Origin: Mesotaenium endlicherianum
Lineage: Eukaryota > Streptophyta > Zygnematophyceae > Zygnematales > Mesotaeniaceae
Direction of reading: 5' to 3'
Assembly: GCA_009602735.1 (NCBI GenBank)
Contig: WELA01007307.1
Coordinates: forward strand, 517,111-581,110
Length of the DNA: 64,000 bases
The notes under the pieces are model-generated. The model made no database searches, was not told the origin of the DNA, and saw only the letters and a list, made by a program, of their open reading frames with translations. Below are positions 1-12,215 of the stretch, piece by piece (within the stretch, counting starts at the first letter, position 1; every line of letters starts with the position of its first letter). Made by a program: the position numbers and the translations under genes.

Positions 1-38
1 TTAAAGTCCCAAGTGTCCCCAGAGGCATCATAACCCTT

Positions 39-3000
39 CTATCGAATGAGGTATTTCATGACATATTTAGACGATCGACGGACCGAGCGAGCGTCTAAAA
101 TCTCATCGACCTCATATTCCTCAGGGTCGCCGTCCCGGACAGCGGGGACCGGTCCCGGTTGGACAGGGAACCGACCTGTGAACAGTGTATCACCTTTGAA
201 GTACAGTTCTAGGAAGGAGACATCAAAGACCGGGTGCCCCTTGTATTCAGCTGACATGTTCAGTTTGTAAGCATTCTGACCGACACGACGGACCACCGAA
301 TATGGACCGACCCAGACAGGGCCAAGCTTTTTCTTGACCACACCAGGGAGGTACAGGTGCTGAGAATGCAGTTTGACTAAATCCCCCTTGGAAAATGTCA
401 GTTCCCGACGGTGTTGATTAGCGTATTTTTGTTGGTTTTCTTGGGCCGTGTGCAAGTTTCGTTGGACTTCTGACAGGGTGTCAGCAAACTCCTGAGTTAA
501 CTGGAGGGAGACCGGGTTGTCAATCCCTTCAGGGTGAGTTAAAGATTCCCCTAGCACATCTAGAGGAGACTTAGGGACTCTACCCAGGCTGAGTTCAAAA
601 GGAGTTTTGCCCGTTGACGCGTGCACCGCACTGTTGACCGCAAACTGAATTTGAGGCAACAGGTCATCCCAATTATCTTGTTTTTGGTTAATATATGCTC
701 TCAGCACCTCCTGCAGAACTCGGTTAGTTCTTTCAGTCTGCCCATCAGTCTGAGGGTGGTTTGCTGTGCTGAGCAGCTGTTTGACTCCCATTAACCCCAT
801 TAAAGCTCTCCAGAACTTAGAGGTGAATTTTGAGTCTCTGTCTGAGATGATATTAGAAGGGAGCCCATGTTGGCATACTACATGGTTGTAAAACTGTCTC
901 GCTGTTTCGAGTGCAGTCACTTTGACAGTTGTGGGGATAAAAATGACCATTTTTGTCAGTTTATCCACGACTACCAGTATTGAATCATGCCCGTTGGCAG
1001 TTCTTGGTAGTGAGACCACCCAGTCCATGGATATAGTTTCCCAGCGTCCCGCTGGGATGGGTAGCGGTTGCAAGAGACCTCCGGGTGGTGTGTGCCGAGA
1101 CTTATTTCTCTGACACTGGTCACAGGACTTGACATATTTCAAGACCTCCCGGGGTAACCCCTCCCAATGATAATGTTTTGCCAGTTTGCCAACAGTTTTG
1201 GCCTGCCCCAAATGTCCACCCAGGAGACTGTCATGAGCTTGACTCAGTAAGAGAGACCTTATTTCCAAGTTATTAGGAATGACCAGCTTCAGCCTGCCTG
1301 AAGTGGTTTCAGTCACCCAGACCCCTCCCTTGAGCTTATACCCGAGTGCAGTAGCACGACACACACCAGTAGTGGGGCTGGGCTCAAATGTTGGGTCAGA
1401 AAGGTAGGCTTTCCTAAGTTGTTCAAGGAAGGACTTTTTCACCTTTAGTGAAGTGAGTGCACACAGGACTTTATCTACAGCATGCTGACTAAAGTTCCTT
1501 TCTTGCAAGTCAGGTCTTCTAGAGAGTGCATCAGCAGGATTCAACTTCCCTGGTTTGTAGTCGATCTGGACTTGGAACTGCTCCAGCATCTGGCTCCAGC
1601 GGTTCTCCCTCCTCGACAGCTTGGACTTCTTCTGAAAGTGGGTCAGAGCTAGATGATCTGTAATCACCTTAAAAGCTTTACCATGTAAGTATGCTCTCCA
1701 CTGTTTGAGTACATGAATGATAGCTAGCAGCTCTTTATCATGCACTGAGTAATTAATCTCCGCTGGATTAAATTTCATAGACTCATACAACACAGGATGC
1801 CACTCCTGCCGTACCTTACCATCCTTTGTGGTTTTGTCAGCAGGCTGCAACAAAATAGCACCCATGGCAAAATCAGAGGCATCAGTAACCACCTGCACCG
1901 GTTTGCTGGGGTCATACACGGCTAGCACTGGGGCAGAACAAAGGGCATCTTTAAGGGTCTGGAAGGCAGCCTGCTGCTCTTCCCCCCACACATACCCGAT
2001 GTCTTTCTTAGTAAGGTCAGTCAGTTTACTGGCCTTTGTGGAATAATTCTCAATAAATCTCCTATAGTAGTTAGCCAACCCGAGGAAGGATCTAACTTCA
2101 GAGACAGACTGTGGTACTGGCCAGTCCCTTATGGTCTGGACTTTCTTAGGATCCACACTGATGCCCTCTTTACTGACAACGTGGCCTAAGAATTCAATAC
2201 TTTCCTTAAAGAAATCACACTTGCTCATTTTAGCATACAAGTGATTTTTCCGCAGAGTGTCCAGCACTTTCTTTAAGTGTTCAGTGTGCTGAGCTTCATC
2301 TTTAGAGAAAATTAAAATATCATCCAGGAAAACTTGCACAAACTTATCCAAATAAGGTCTGAAAATGTCATTCATAGCACCCATAAAGGTAGCAGGAGCA
2401 TTAGTCAGTCCAAATGGCATCACGTTGAACTCATAGTGTCCATAACGTGTGCGGAAAGCAGTCTTGTGTTCATCCCCCTCAGCAATTCTGATTTGATGAT
2501 AACCACTCTTGAGATCTATCTTACTGAACACCTTAGCGCCAGACAGGGTATCAAGCAAGTCCTCGATTCTGGGTAAAGCATACTTGTTCTTTACTGTAAT
2601 TCTGTTCAGGGCTCTGTAATCCACACACATCCGCATACTGCCATCCTTTTTCTTAACAAATAGGATAGGTGCGCCGTACGGTGATTTACTGGGAGAAATG
2701 TAACCATTTTCCTCCAGCTCTGCAATCTGTGTTTTCAACTCCTCGCTCTCCAAATAAGACAAGCCATAAGTGCGTTGCCAGGGTGGCTGGCTACCAGGTA
2801 ATAGATCAATCCTATGATCTACTTCCCTTTTAGGGGGTAGTCCTGGAGGCATGTTAAACACATCAGTGTACTGAGCAACAATTTTTGCAGCAGTAGGGTG
2901 CTCCGGAGGGCTTACCTTTTTCTCAACCACTTCTTCAGGTTGAGGAGGTACCTCTCTTAGCAGCAGACAGAACATTCTGTCTTCCTTCTGGTTCCAGCTT

Positions 3001-3647
3001 TTGACGAACTCCATTGCATTCAGCAACTTGCATCCTTCTGGAAGCCTCTTCTTTTCCTTCATTTGCCATCCACACAGGACAAGAGGAAGAGCACTGGTGG
3101 GTGCCAAGTCAGTCTGCCCATCACTGGCTCCTCTCACTTTAACTGTACCTCTGCTCCAACACACTTCAGCTTGATGTCTATTAAGCCAGGACCTGCCTAG
3201 CACGAGATCATAAAAGCCAGTGTTGAGTACCTCAAATGTAAGCGTTTCAGTTAGAACTGCAATGCCAGAACCTAACTGGACCTCAATAGGCTTGGTTATA
3301 ACTCCTCCCGGGATACTTGAGGCATCTCCAAGGAATATTTTTCTATTCCCTTGGGTGACAGTAGGCAGCCTTAGCCGCTTAACTAAGTCCTTGTGAATAA
3401 AAGTATGTGACGCCCCTCCGTCAACAAATGCCCTCACCTTCCTACCTGCAATCATGCAATGCAGTAGGATAGGGGGGACTGTCTTTTCCTGACTTTCGCA
3501 TTGTTCTCCTGACGTAGCAAAGAAATGTTGGACATCAGGTGGAACAAGAGCATCCAGAGTGTGCACTCTCTGGACGTCTATATTACTGATGGTCTCCTTT
3601 ATCTGTTTGTCAGGCATGCATAGTGAATCCAGTTCAGCAGGACCCAT
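39..3647 (-). CDS. pol: Pol polyprotein of A1 (protease, RT, RNase H, integrase)
   Basis: A 1202-residue reading frame. In order: retropepsin with [12 protein letters not shown] near residue 75; reverse transcriptase with [11 protein letters not shown] and the catalytic [10 protein letters not shown] near residue 439; RNase H with [14 protein letters not shown] near 586; an integrase HHCC zinc domain near 806-849; and a DDE integrase core with SMDWVV (about 872), ISDRDSKF (about 935) and [10 protein letters not shown] (about 965). A chromodomain follows in family relatives (see 44530-44979). The pol frame overlaps the end of gag in another frame when extended upstream, as is usual for Ty3 elements that make Gag-Pol by frameshifting. 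The ATG at 3647 is therefore probably not a true start. Confidence 0.93.
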   Translation of the reverse strand: MGPAELDSLCMPDKQIKETISNIDVQRVHTLDALVPPDVQHFFATSGEQCESQEKTVPPILLHCMIAGRKVRAFVDGGASHTFIHKDLVKRLRLPTVTQGNRKIFLGDASSIPGGVITKPIEVQLGSGIAVLTETLTFEVLNTGFYDLVLGRSWLNRHQAEVCWSRGTVKVRGASDGQTDLAPTSALPLVLCGWQMKEKKRLPEGCKLLNAMEFVKSWNQKEDRMFCLLLREVPPQPEEVVEKKVSPPEHPTAAKIVAQYTDVFNMPPGLPPKREVDHRIDLLPGSQPPWQRTYGLSYLESEELKTQIAELEENGYISPSKSPYGAPILFVKKKDGSMRMCVDYRALNRITVKNKYALPRIEDLLDTLSGAKVFSKIDLKSGYHQIRIAEGDEHKTAFRTRYGHYEFNVMPFGLTNAPATFMGAMNDIFRPYLDKFVQVFLDDILIFSKDEAQHTEHLKKVLDTLRKNHLYAKMSKCDFFKESIEFLGHVVSKEGISVDPKKVQTIRDWPVPQSVSEVRSFLGLANYYRRFIENYSTKASKLTDLTKKDIGYVWGEEQQAAFQTLKDALCSAPVLAVYDPSKPVQVVTDASDFAMGAILLQPADKTTKDGKVRQEWHPVLYESMKFNPAEINYSVHDKELLAIIHVLKQWRAYLHGKAFKVITDHLALTHFQKKSKLSRRENRWSQMLEQFQVQIDYKPGKLNPADALSRRPDLQERNFSQHAVDKVLCALTSLKVKKSFLEQLRKAYLSDPTFEPSPTTGVCRATALGYKLKGGVWVTETTSGRLKLVIPNNLEIRSLLLSQAHDSLLGGHLGQAKTVGKLAKHYHWEGLPREVLKYVKSCDQCQRNKSRHTPPGGLLQPLPIPAGRWETISMDWVVSLPRTANGHDSILVVVDKLTKMVIFIPTTVKVTALETARQFYNHVVCQHGLPSNIISDRDSKFTSKFWRALMGLMGVKQLLSTANHPQTDGQTERTNRVLQEVLRAYINQKQDNWDDLLPQIQFAVNSAVHASTGKTPFELSLGRVPKSPLDVLGESLTHPEGIDNPVSLQLTQEFADTLSEVQRNLHTAQENQQKYANQHRRELTFSKGDLVKLHSQHLYLPGVVKKKLGPVWVGPYSVVRRVGQNAYKLNMSAEYKGHPVFDVSFLELYFKGDTLFTGRFPVQPGPVPAVRDGDPEEYEVDEILDARSVRRSSKYVMKYLIR

Positions 3648-3715
3648 AATACCTGCTACGAGGGCAGCTAGTGACGACTCACTATCTCTAGCATCCTCAC
3701 AGTCAGTAGACTGGA

Positions 3716-5194
3716 TTACTGACTGTTGCTGTCTTTTAAAGGCTGGTCTTTTCTCTCGACCTTAGGCAGGTGCTTGACCGGACACTGTTCTCTGTAGTGG
3801 CCTTTCTGCTGACAATGGTAGCAAGTAGATTTTGCTGAGGCTGGTCTCGGCTTAGTCCTACCACCACCCCTTCCATAGCCACCTCGAGAGGGACCACCTC
3901 TACCTCTAGACTGAATAGCATTGTACTCATACTCATATTCATCACCCTGATTATCCTCAGCCTGGTCTCCTTCAACTGCATTGTAGGAACCGTGGGGCTT
4001 TTTGACAATCTTAGACACCAAAGCGTTACTCTGGCGCTTGTGATTGAACTGCTGCTGATCCCAGGCGTCAGCATCCTGGATCAAGTCAGCCAGTTTCTCA
4101 TACTTTTTCTCAGCAAAATGACCAGAGACCTCGGATTTCAAGCCATACCTGAAGTATGCTATCCTATACCGTTCTGGCAAATCAGGCTGCTTCATCATGT
4201 TCTCTTGGAACTTTTGAGCAAACTCAGCAACTGAAGTGGTCTGCTTCAGTGTCAGGGAGATCATCGCATAGATAGCTTTCTCCTGCTGGTTGATGACATC
4301 AAACTTCTCATGCAACTTCTCGACAAACTCTACCCACGTAGGGTCACCGAGTTGCCGAGCCTTACGCTCTTCCTTCCAGTAAAGCCACCAGTCTGCGGCA
4401 CTGCCTTTCAGTAGCGCACCGGTGTGCCTGACCTTCTCGTAATCTTGCAGTTCTGGGTAGTTCTCCAGCCACTGCTCAACATCCGCGAGAAACTTGATCA
4501 GGTAATATTTTCTGTTTCCCTCAGGATCATAGTCCTGGGGAGGTTTCGGCTTGGGCTTACTAGGCCCTCGGCCACCACCACTAGTGGTGTGAGACCCCAG
4601 TTGGTCTCTGTCCCGGAGTAGGGACATTATGATTCTTTTGTCCTCCTGCTGGGACTGATACATGGTCGCCATTTGCGACTGCATCTGAACGAACAATGCT
4701 CCCAAGTCTACATTTTGGGGTGGTAGATTAGCAAATGCAGCAGCAGCATTGGCATCTACTCGCTGAGTAGTGTCCTCAACAATCCCTCTTGCTCCTGCAG
4801 CAGCAATTCCTGCCGCATTCAGCCGGTCACGTATTTGACCTAGGGGTACATTGAGTTGTACGGCAGGAGGTGGGTTCAGAACATTGGCCCTTGATGCCAT
4901 AAGTTCTTCAACAGTGCGCTCGTCAGCTGGCTGTCCTTCCCTCCTTTGTATATCTTCAGCGGCCTTTGCTACTTGTTCAGCTTCTAGTCTGGCTATCTCC
5001 TCCTCAGCTTGCTGAGCTGCGACTGAGGCAATAGCAGCTGCCTCATCTGCAGCCTCCCTAGCTGCAGTATCCGCTACTGCTTCCGAATAGGTACGGTTTC
5101 CCGCTACATGGCTTTCCGCCTGGTTTTCGACATTCTCGTTATCCTGGTTCTCCATGTCTCGGGAGTTGCTAGTTTGAGACCTTGTCCTTACCAT
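3716..5194 (-). CDS. gag: Gag protein of A1
   Basis: A 492-residue structural protein predicted to form the virus-like particle and bind the element RNA. It starts [17 protein letters not shown], 22 bp inside the primer site. An Ala/Glu-rich, probably coiled-coil stretch lies at about 40-90. The retrotransposon Gag core lies at about 225-370 ([32 protein letters not shown]). An RG/GG-rich basic stretch comes before one CCHC zinc knuckle, [14 protein letters not shown], near residue 465. The protein is identical over its whole length to the A3 Gag at 61856-63334. The frame is open throughout. Confidence 0.95.
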   Translation of the reverse strand: MVRTRSQTSNSRDMENQDNENVENQAESHVAGNRTYSEAVADTAAREAADEAAAIASVAAQQAEEEIARLEAEQVAKAAEDIQRREGQPADERTVEELMASRANVLNPPPAVQLNVPLGQIRDRLNAAGIAAAGARGIVEDTTQRVDANAAAAFANLPPQNVDLGALFVQMQSQMATMYQSQQEDKRIIMSLLRDRDQLGSHTTSGGGRGPSKPKPKPPQDYDPEGNRKYYLIKFLADVEQWLENYPELQDYEKVRHTGALLKGSAADWWLYWKEERKARQLGDPTWVEFVEKLHEKFDVINQQEKAIYAMISLTLKQTTSVAEFAQKFQENMMKQPDLPERYRIAYFRYGLKSEVSGHFAEKKYEKLADLIQDADAWDQQQFNHKRQSNALVSKIVKKPHGSYNAVEGDQAEDNQGDEYEYEYNAIQSRGRGGPSRGGYGRGGGRTKPRPASAKSTCYHCQQKGHYREQCPVKHLPKVERKDQPLKDSNSQ

Positions 5195-5215
5195 ACAAAG
5201 AAGACTGTGATAACT

Positions 5216-5227
5216 GCTCCGATACCA
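5216..5227 (-). promoter_or_regulatory. Primer-binding site of A1
   Basis: Read on the minus strand this is tggtatcggagc, one base inside the 5' LTR. It matches the sequence complementary to the 3' end of initiator tRNA-Met, the usual primer of plant Ty3 and Ty1 elements. The same 12-mer, or one base off it, lies next to the LTR in A2, A3, A4, D and E. Confidence 0.9.
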
Positions 5228-5228
5228 C

Positions 5229-5973
5229 TGAAATGAATCGACTTACCAAATAGGCGATTAACAATTAATAAAGATCTTTATATCAGCAAGTAATCTTTAT
5301 GGTATTTCCGTTAACTAGTTAAACGGCAAAGGACAATACACTAGCAGGGAATAATACTCGTAAGTCAAATGCGAGTAAACTAGCATCAATAATGCAAATC
5401 AGTAAACTCATACATAAGCAAGGTTAGAAGACAGTGCGTATCAATGGCTTCTCGCCTTGGATTCAGATCTCTCTCAGTAAGCTGTACAAGAGAGTTGGCC
5501 TCGTTTCCGAATGCCGAACTCGAGAGCAATGCCTAGCATATGTACATGGAATGAGTTTACTGTTCAACGGTCAGTGCGATGGCACCGCCTACCCGGGAGT
5601 TAACCACGTTGATAGGACCTTGGTTAACCAAATCCACCGCCATCTCCCATCATCCCGAATAGCCATCCATCATGGGGATGTCATCTGGCCATTCATCTAG
5701 CAGGTGGTACTTAGATGCATATCAAGGCAGTTCGCTGCTACCGAGCACGGAAGTCAGCTGGCTGTCAAAGAATGTGTCAGCAAGCTGACTTTAGTTGACT
5801 TCAGCCTGCTGCTTTTGGCCGAGTCATTAAACTGATAATTATGTAAAGTCCAGCAGACTGATTATTAACTAAAGTTCAGCAAACTGACTACTAACTAAAG
5901 TTTAGCAGGCTGAACTAAATTAACTATTACATTTAAATGAATATTATATCTACTAATATACTGATTCATTACA
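5229..5973 (-). repeat. 5' LTR of A1 (family A LTR)
   Basis: 745 bp, bounded on the minus strand by tgtaatgaatcag and gattcatttca, which form an imperfect terminal inverted repeat (TGWAATGAATC). It is longer than the 716-721 bp typical of the family because a unit of about 26 bp (the cagtctgctgga-type motif plus the following tttagttaa stretch) is present one extra time near the outer end. An 88-residue reading frame lies antisense to the element at 5434-5700 and recurs in other copies. Confidence 0.92.
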
Positions 5974-5989
5974 CTAGGGGGGCTGAATT

Positions 5990-7884
5990 CATGAGATGCC
6001 AAGATCTGTTGGATCGGATCGATAATCGGACCATTGAATTACAAGCACCTCTGGAAAGAGAGGATACACCTATGGAGGACCAGGCGCCTGAGTAGGCAAC
6101 GCCGCTGCCAAGAGTAGAAGACGATACGCAGGACATTCCATCATCTGCAAGAAACGCCACTCACAGCCAGATGTTTGGGAGCCCACCTTCCGGAGCAACG
6201 ACATCAAAGCGTGAGGAGACTCCAGAAGATGCCAGATCAGGGTATGATACCCACCTCAGCCCAAGAGCAGCTGGCATGGAGACTACTGGCAGGAAAGCTC
6301 AAGTAGCTGGGAAGCTAACCAAAAGTGTCTATCATCTTCACCAGAGCAAGCGCTGTTACAAGACATGCAGAAGAGTCTCAGAAGAAGACCCCTGAGCCAA
6401 CGCCTGAAAAAATTGGATATTATCTAAACCAAGTATTAGGGCAAGAACGCCAGTGCAATATTGGTGAATGGGCTGAAGAGAACAGCCAAAATTTAAGAGA
6501 TTCTGGAGGGTCTGCAAAGACCATATGCCTCAAAGTGATATTCGAAGAACGCCAGGAGGAGTTGGACAAGAAATTGTCTACAACACCTGCCTTGATGAGC
6601 CCAGAGCCGTAGGCTAAGGGGCAACAGCAGGGTTTAGCTAGTCAAACAGCTGAATCCATTACAAGCACGCTGCAATCAGCCATTGTCAACTTGGCAAAGC
6701 TCAACATTGATAATGATGAAGAGCCACCACCACTTGGAAAGGAGAAGTCAGTTGAAGATGAGGCAGAAATTCCGGACCGTCCAGGGTTTGACCTGCCGTC
6801 AGTCACCAATGAAAAGGAGATACAGGAAGAAATTCAACGTTTTCCTAACCCAGAGCCGGATCTATTGGAGCTACAAGAGCTCAGGACGGATGACTGGGTG
6901 GCTGACTACTTGATAATGGAGGGGCCCAGCCCAGCAGATCTATACAACGATCTGAGGTCGCGTACATCCAGCACCCCAACCGCCAGTTTTCCAGCACCAG
7001 ATGCTACCCCCCATCAGCTACAACAGCCGCAAGAAGTGGCTGCGTGTACTGCTAAGGTGGAACCAACACAAGGTAATCCTCGCGGTCGCCCAAACAGACC
7101 AAGAAAGGTGGCCCGGGAAGGGAATGCACCTTTCAGGAGGATGCTGATGCGTTATCTCAAGTATAGGGGAACAGCTCAGAGAGAAGCGGTTCCGAAAGGT
7201 ATCATGGCTCCGCCTCCGCAACCTATCCTGGAGATTTTGCAGAGAGAAGGAGAGGAAAGCTTGATTCGCAAAGCCATGGCACTGGGAATTCACATTCCCA
7301 TGGTGCGTTCTTCATCCACTGGAACGTGGGAGAAGGACAGTTCAGCTCCTAGGACAGCTGCAATTTTTGAAAGGGAATTGGTAGAGCTAAGAAGCACCAT
7401 AAGCCGCTTGACAGCAGAGAATGCTACATACGCACAACTAGCTGCGGCTCAAAGACCCCAGACTTTGACACAAGCATGGACAGTTACGCCACCAGCCAAG
7501 GAGGAGTTTGGCACAACCGTTGCGCGCATTGCTACCATTGAGCGCGAGTGGGGTTGGACAATTGACCCCAGAGCAGATCCAGCAGGGTGGCTTTTGCCAA
7601 ATCCGCCCCCGCCAAGCAAAAAGGAAGGAACAGGGACCAGCTGGACTGCAGCAGATGAAGAAAGGTTCTTGAGGCAGCCCATCCGGAGGCGTCTGACATA
7701 CCCCACTCAACACAAGAGGCGACGATCTATCGAAAAAGGTAAAAAGCCTAGGAAGCAGGCTGCCGAGCCTAAATCAGCGGAGGAAGAAGCTACAAAGCCT
7801 GCCACTCCACCTCCTAACAATCAGGCAGAAAAGCCTGAAGGTCACGATGAGGGCAAAAAGCCCCCACCTGAACCCAAAGAGTAG
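5990..7884 (+). pseudogene. Gag-like N-terminal region of element B (fossil)
   Basis: Sense-strand coding remains upstream of RT. The longest open stretch (6691-7884, 397 residues) is rich in Pro, Glu, Lys and Arg. It has a predicted helical segment near residues 225-245 (FERELVELRSTISRLTAENA) and a very basic, Lys/Pro/Glu-rich tail. I see no CCHC knuckle and cannot align it with the Gags of families A, D or E. Assignment as Gag rests on its position ahead of RT and its charge pattern, so it is inference. No protease was recognised in it. Confidence 0.6.
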
Positions 7885-7929
7885 CAACTACCGGATGGTT
7901 GTGTTAGGGAAAAGCAGCCGGAAACTGAG

Positions 7930-9469
7930 GTTTTCACCATTGGAAAAATGGTCTCAGCCCAACAGAGAGCACAAGTAGAAAGGTTGCTGAAAAAGCACCG
8001 CAAGGCGTTTGCTTTTACCAAAGAGGAGATTGGTAGAACCACTGCCAGTGTGTGTGAGATCACACTAACTACTAATAACCCAGTCAGACTTGGGCCACAT
8101 AAGCTCAATCAGACCGAATGGGACTGTGTGGAGAAAACTTGCCAGGAGCTGCACAAGCTCGGCATGATTGAGAAATCAACCTCAGTACATGGAGCTCCCA
8201 AAGTAGTAGTTGCCAAGAAGGACGAGACTGGCAATTATTCAGCCATTCGTATGTGTAGAGACTACCGACGACTGAATCTTCACACGAAGTTAGGCAGCTA
8301 TGTGATGCCTACACTAGAGCGGATCTTTGCGATTGCTGTTACCGAGATGGGGTTCAGCATCATTGATCTACGCCAAGGCTTTAACCAGATCCCTGTGAAA
8401 ACATAAGATCGAGGTAAGCCCGCTTTCTGGGCTCAAAGGAAATTTTGGCAATGGACGGTAATGTTATTTAGGTTGAAAAATGCCCCAGCCATCTTTCAGA
8501 GGACTATGGACAAAGTGTTGGAGGGGCTGGATTTTGCAAAACCATACATTGATGACGTAATGGTGTTCAGCAAGTCCATAGAGGAGCACCTTGAGTACTT
8601 GGAACAAATGTTCCAGCGCCTGGAGAAATTCCAGATGACGTTGCATCCTGGAGAGTGCAAATTCTTTGAAGCACATGTACCTTACTTAGGACATGAGATT
8701 GGGAACAATGCTATGTCCCCTCAGGCTGTAAAGAATGAAGCCATGTGCAAGATACCTGCACCGGCGAGTGTGTCTAAGCTGAAAGCCCTGTTAGGGCTAA
8801 GCGGATACTATCGTAAATTTGTGAAGGACTAAAGCAAAATTGCTAAACCCTTGACAGAACTCTTGAAAAAGGACGTACCTTTTGTGTGGACGGAAGCCCA
8901 GGAGAAGGCCATGAACAAACTCAAGGAGGGCGTGGTAACGGCCCCAGTTTTGCGAACGCCCGATTACTCCAAGCCGTTCAGTCTACACACTGACTGAAGT
9001 CGTGTGGGAATTGACGCAGTACTCACTCAGGCCGCAAGTCATAGAGAGGAGTACGTCATTGCCTGTGCCTCGCGCTCTAACAACCAAGCGGAGAGCAACT
9101 ACGAGAGCTGCTGGCAGTGGTTTGGGCTGTCGCACATTTTAGAGAGAATCTATGGAAAAGACCCTTCACGCTGATCACAGATCACTCGCCGCTGCCCTGG
9201 CTGATGAAGAATGGAGACCTCACTGGTAAATTGGCTCGCTGGGCTCTAAAGCTTCAGGAGTACCAGGTGACAGTGATACATCGAGCAGGTATACTCAACA
9301 ACGATGCCGATGGACTCAGCAGGAACCCAGACCCATCCGCAGACGACAGAACGGGAGCTCAAGAAGACGAAGATCCGAGCAGCCCAGCAGAATTGGCAGC
9401 CTGCCTGGTTGAAATGGCTAGAATGGTAGTGTCAGGAGAAGCTGAGCTTCTACCCCTGTTCAGTCCAGA
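7930..9469 (+). pseudogene. Reverse transcriptase and RNase H of element B (fossil)
   Basis: RT is recognised by APKVVVAKKDETGNY, RMCRDYRRLN, IIDLRQGFNQIPV, MLFRLKNAPAIFQRTMD and the catalytic YIDDVMVFS, followed by the RT connection (LKALLGLSGYYRKFV). RNase H follows with HFRENLWKRPFTLITDHSPL and the typical end HRAGILNNDADGLSRNPD. The extra residues between AKKD and RMC (TGNYSAI) are shared with element C (ASGNWSEK), which marks B and C as one lineage. Broken. A family A solo LTR follows directly at 9470. Confidence 0.88.
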
Positions 9470-10189
9470 TGTAATTAATCAGTATATTAGTTGATATAAT
9501 ATTCATTTAAATATAATAGATAATTAAAATCAGCCTGCTGAACTCTAGTTAATAATCAGTCTGCTGGACTTTATAATTAATATTAGTTTAATGACTCGGC
9601 CGAAAGCAGCAGGCTGAAGTCAACTTAAGTCAGCTTGCTGACACATTCTTTGACAGCCAGCTGACTTCCGTACTCGGTAGCAGCGAACTGCCTCGATATG
9701 CATCTAAGTGTGGTATGCTAGATGAATGGCCAGATGACATCCCTATGATGGATGGCGATTCGGGATGAGGGGAGATGGCGGTGGATTTGGTTAACCGAGG
9801 TCCTACCAACGTGGTTAACTCCCGGGTAGGCGGTGCCATCGCACTGACCGTTGAACAGTAAACTCATTCCATGTACATATGCTAGGCATTACTCTCGAGT
9901 TCGACATTCGGAAACGAGGCCAACTCTCTTGTACAGCTTACTGAGAGAGATCTGAATCCAAGGCGAGAAGCCATTGATACGCACTGTCTTCTAACCTTGC
10001 TTATGTATGAGTTTACAGATTACATTATTGATGCTAGTTTACTCTCATTTGACTGACGAGTATTATTCACTGCTAGTGTGTTGTCCTTTGCCTCTAAACC
10101 AGTTAACAAAAATTACCATAAAGATTACTTGCTGATAGAAAGATCTTTATTAATTGTTAATTGTCTATTTGGTAAGTCGATTCATTTCA
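9470..10189 (+). repeat. Solo LTR of family A, with CCAGA target duplication
   Basis: 720 bp from tgtaattaatcag to gattcatttca. The 5 bases ccaga at 9465-9469 recur at 10190-10194. There is no internal sequence, so it is a solo LTR left by recombination between two LTRs. It interrupts element B between the RNase H and integrase regions. Confidence 0.95.
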
Positions 10190-10194
10190 CCAGA

Positions 10195-10841
10195 GATCCG
10201 GAAAGATCAAGCCACTATGCATTGGCTGAAGATGGGAATCCACATGGAGGGATTATCGGTGAAAGAGAAGGACCAAGTGAGCCATCGAGCTAAAAGGTTT
10301 TGCTGAAAACGCAGTAACCTCTTCAAGATTGAAGAAACTGGTCAGGAGAAGTTGGTGCCAGAACCCACCAAAAGGCGAGCTCTGGTGGAGGAAATGCACA
10401 AGAATATTGGACGCTATGGTGTCAAAAAGACATATAGTCTTCTGGAGCTGTCTTACTGGTGGAGGGGCATGAAGCAGCAGTGTGAGAATGTGATCAAGGC
10501 CTGCAAAAGCTGCGATCGCGTCAAGGCTGGTTTTATACAGCAACACCCACACCTGCAACCTCTGCCAATCATGGGCCTAGGCTACCGATGGAGCTGCGAT
10601 CTCACAGGTGAGCTACCGCTGTCCAAGCGAGGTAACAAGTACATTATGGTCATGATTGAGCATTTCTCTAAGTGGATAGAGGTTGTACCTCTAACTGCTA
10701 AGGAAAGCTTGGGGACTGCGAAAGCGCTCCTCAACGTTGTGGTTGTACGTCATGGAGCTCCAGCAGAAGTGCTGACAGACCAAGGATCTGAGTTTCAAGG
10801 ATCTTTTCAGAAACTCTTGGAGAGATGCTTCATTGACCATC
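10195..10841 (+). pseudogene. Integrase, N-terminal and first core part, of element B (fossil)
   Basis: The HHCC zinc region is seen as EEMHKNIGRYGVKKTYSLL and CKSCDRVKAGF. The catalytic core follows with the first Asp in WSCDLTGELP and the second in VLTDQGSEFQGSF. In charge and spacing it matches the integrase of element C (WSLDLAGELP; VLTNQDKEF). A second solo LTR interrupts the core just after this part. Confidence 0.88.
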
Positions 10842-11562
10842 TGTAATGAATCAGTATATTAGTAGATATAATATTCATTTAAATATAATAGCTAATTTAG
10901 TTCAGCCTGCTGAACACTAGTTATTAATAAGTCTGCTGGACTTAATATTTAATGCCAGTTTAATGACTCAGCCGGAAGCAGCAGGCTGAAGTCCATTTAA
11001 GTCAGCTTGCTGACACATTCTTTGACAGCCAGCTGACTTCCGTACTCGGTAGCAGCGAACTGCCTCGATATGCATCTAAGTGTGATATGCTAGATGAATG
11101 GCCAGATGACATCCCTATGATGGATGGCTATTCGGGATGATGGGAGATGGCGGTGGATTTGGTTAACCGAGGTCCTACCAACGTGGTTAACTCCCGGGTA
11201 GGCGGTGCCATCGCACTGGCCGTTGAACAGTAAACTCATTCCATGTACATATGCTAGGCATTGCTCTCGAGTTCGGCATTCGGAAACGAGGCCAACTCTC
11301 TTGTACAGCTTACTGAGAGAGATCTGAATCCAAGGCGAGAAGCAATTGATACGCACTGTCTTCTAATCTTGCTAATGTATGAGTTTACTGATTTTCATTA
11401 TTGATGCTAGTTTACTCGCATTTGACTTACGAGTATTATTCACTGCTAGTGTGTTGTCCTTTGCCGTTTAACCAGTTAACGGAAAATACCATAAAGGTTA
11501 CTCGTTGATATAAAGATCTTTATTAATTGTTAATCGTCTATTTGGTAAGTCGATTCATTTCA
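10842..11562 (+). repeat. Solo LTR of family A, with CCATC target duplication
   Basis: 721 bp from tgtaatgaatcag to gattcatttca. The bases ccatc at 10837-10841 recur at 11563-11567. It lies within the integrase core of element B. It contains the 88-residue antisense frame at 11090-11356. By eye it is closer to the A1/A3 LTRs than the A4 LTRs are, so it is probably a fairly late insertion. Confidence 0.95.
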
Positions 11563-11567
11563 CCATC

Positions 11568-12215
11568 GCACTACGTCAAGAGATCACCCACAAGCAGATG
11601 GTCTAGCAGAATGAATGGTGCAAATCATTAAGTCTGCTTTGCGCAAATTTTGCCTTGTGCATGACAAGCATAATTGGGATCTGGTCTTGCCATGGCTGGT
11701 TATGGGTTACAGATTTAGCAAGCAAGCTGCTTTGGCAAACTACTCGCCTTATCAGATTCTGTTTGGCAGAACTACAGTTGTGCCCAGCAGCATCAAGCAG
11801 GAGATTGAGCAGGTGAAAGGCCAGGACAACCATGGTGAATTGTTAGAGGTCATGACACGCCGCAAGGTGTTATTTGAGCACATGATGCCGGGTGCCCTGG
11901 ACAATCTGAAGATTGCACAGAAAAGAGACACACAGCGTTACGCCAGGACGCAAGACGGGAGCTCCCGCCTGCAAATGACGCAGATCCAGGAAGGAGACTT
12001 CGTCTACCGGAAGCGCTAGACCAAGACCACCATCGACACTGGTTCAAGTGCAGTAATCTTACGCGTGAAACATGCGTTCGACAATGGTGTGTTGGAACTG
12101 GAAGGTTCTGATGGTAAGACCATGAGAGATCACGTGCAGAATTGCTCGCTGTGCCACTTGCCTAACATCGATCCTATGGTTAAGACTGTGCCCAAGGAAT
12201 CGGGGCCAGCCACAC
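11568..12215 (+). pseudogene. Integrase, last core part and C-terminal domain, of element B (fossil)
   Basis: The core continues after the solo LTR with the third catalytic region (HPQADGLAE), then SALRKFCLVHDKHNWDLVLP and YSPYQILFGRTTVVP. The small C-terminal DNA-binding domain is recognisable as IQEGDFVYRKR and VILRVKHAFDNGVLELEG, which matches the corresponding part of element C (FSAGDFVYLRRQTKN; VILRVRRVLASRVLELEG). Broken. Confidence 0.85.

Larger units (their letters stand above)
1..5973 (-). mobile_element. Ty3-like LTR retrotransposon A1 (family A), cut by the window edge
   Basis: A chromovirus-type Ty3 element read on the minus strand, in the order 5' LTR (5229-5973), primer site, gag (3716-5194), pol (39-3647). 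Its 3' end lies outside the window. It sits inside the gag region of element B; the 5 bases next to its outer end are ctagg, and the partner copy would be off-window. The Gag protein is identical to that of A3 at the right edge, so this is a recent copy. It looks nearly whole in the visible part, with about one break. Order of domains, motifs and LTR ends are seen directly; recent activity is inferred. Confidence 0.95.

Noticed and set aside
10078-10293. Short plus-strand frame across a solo LTR end
   Set aside because: It runs from LTR sequence into element B, so it is a junction artefact.
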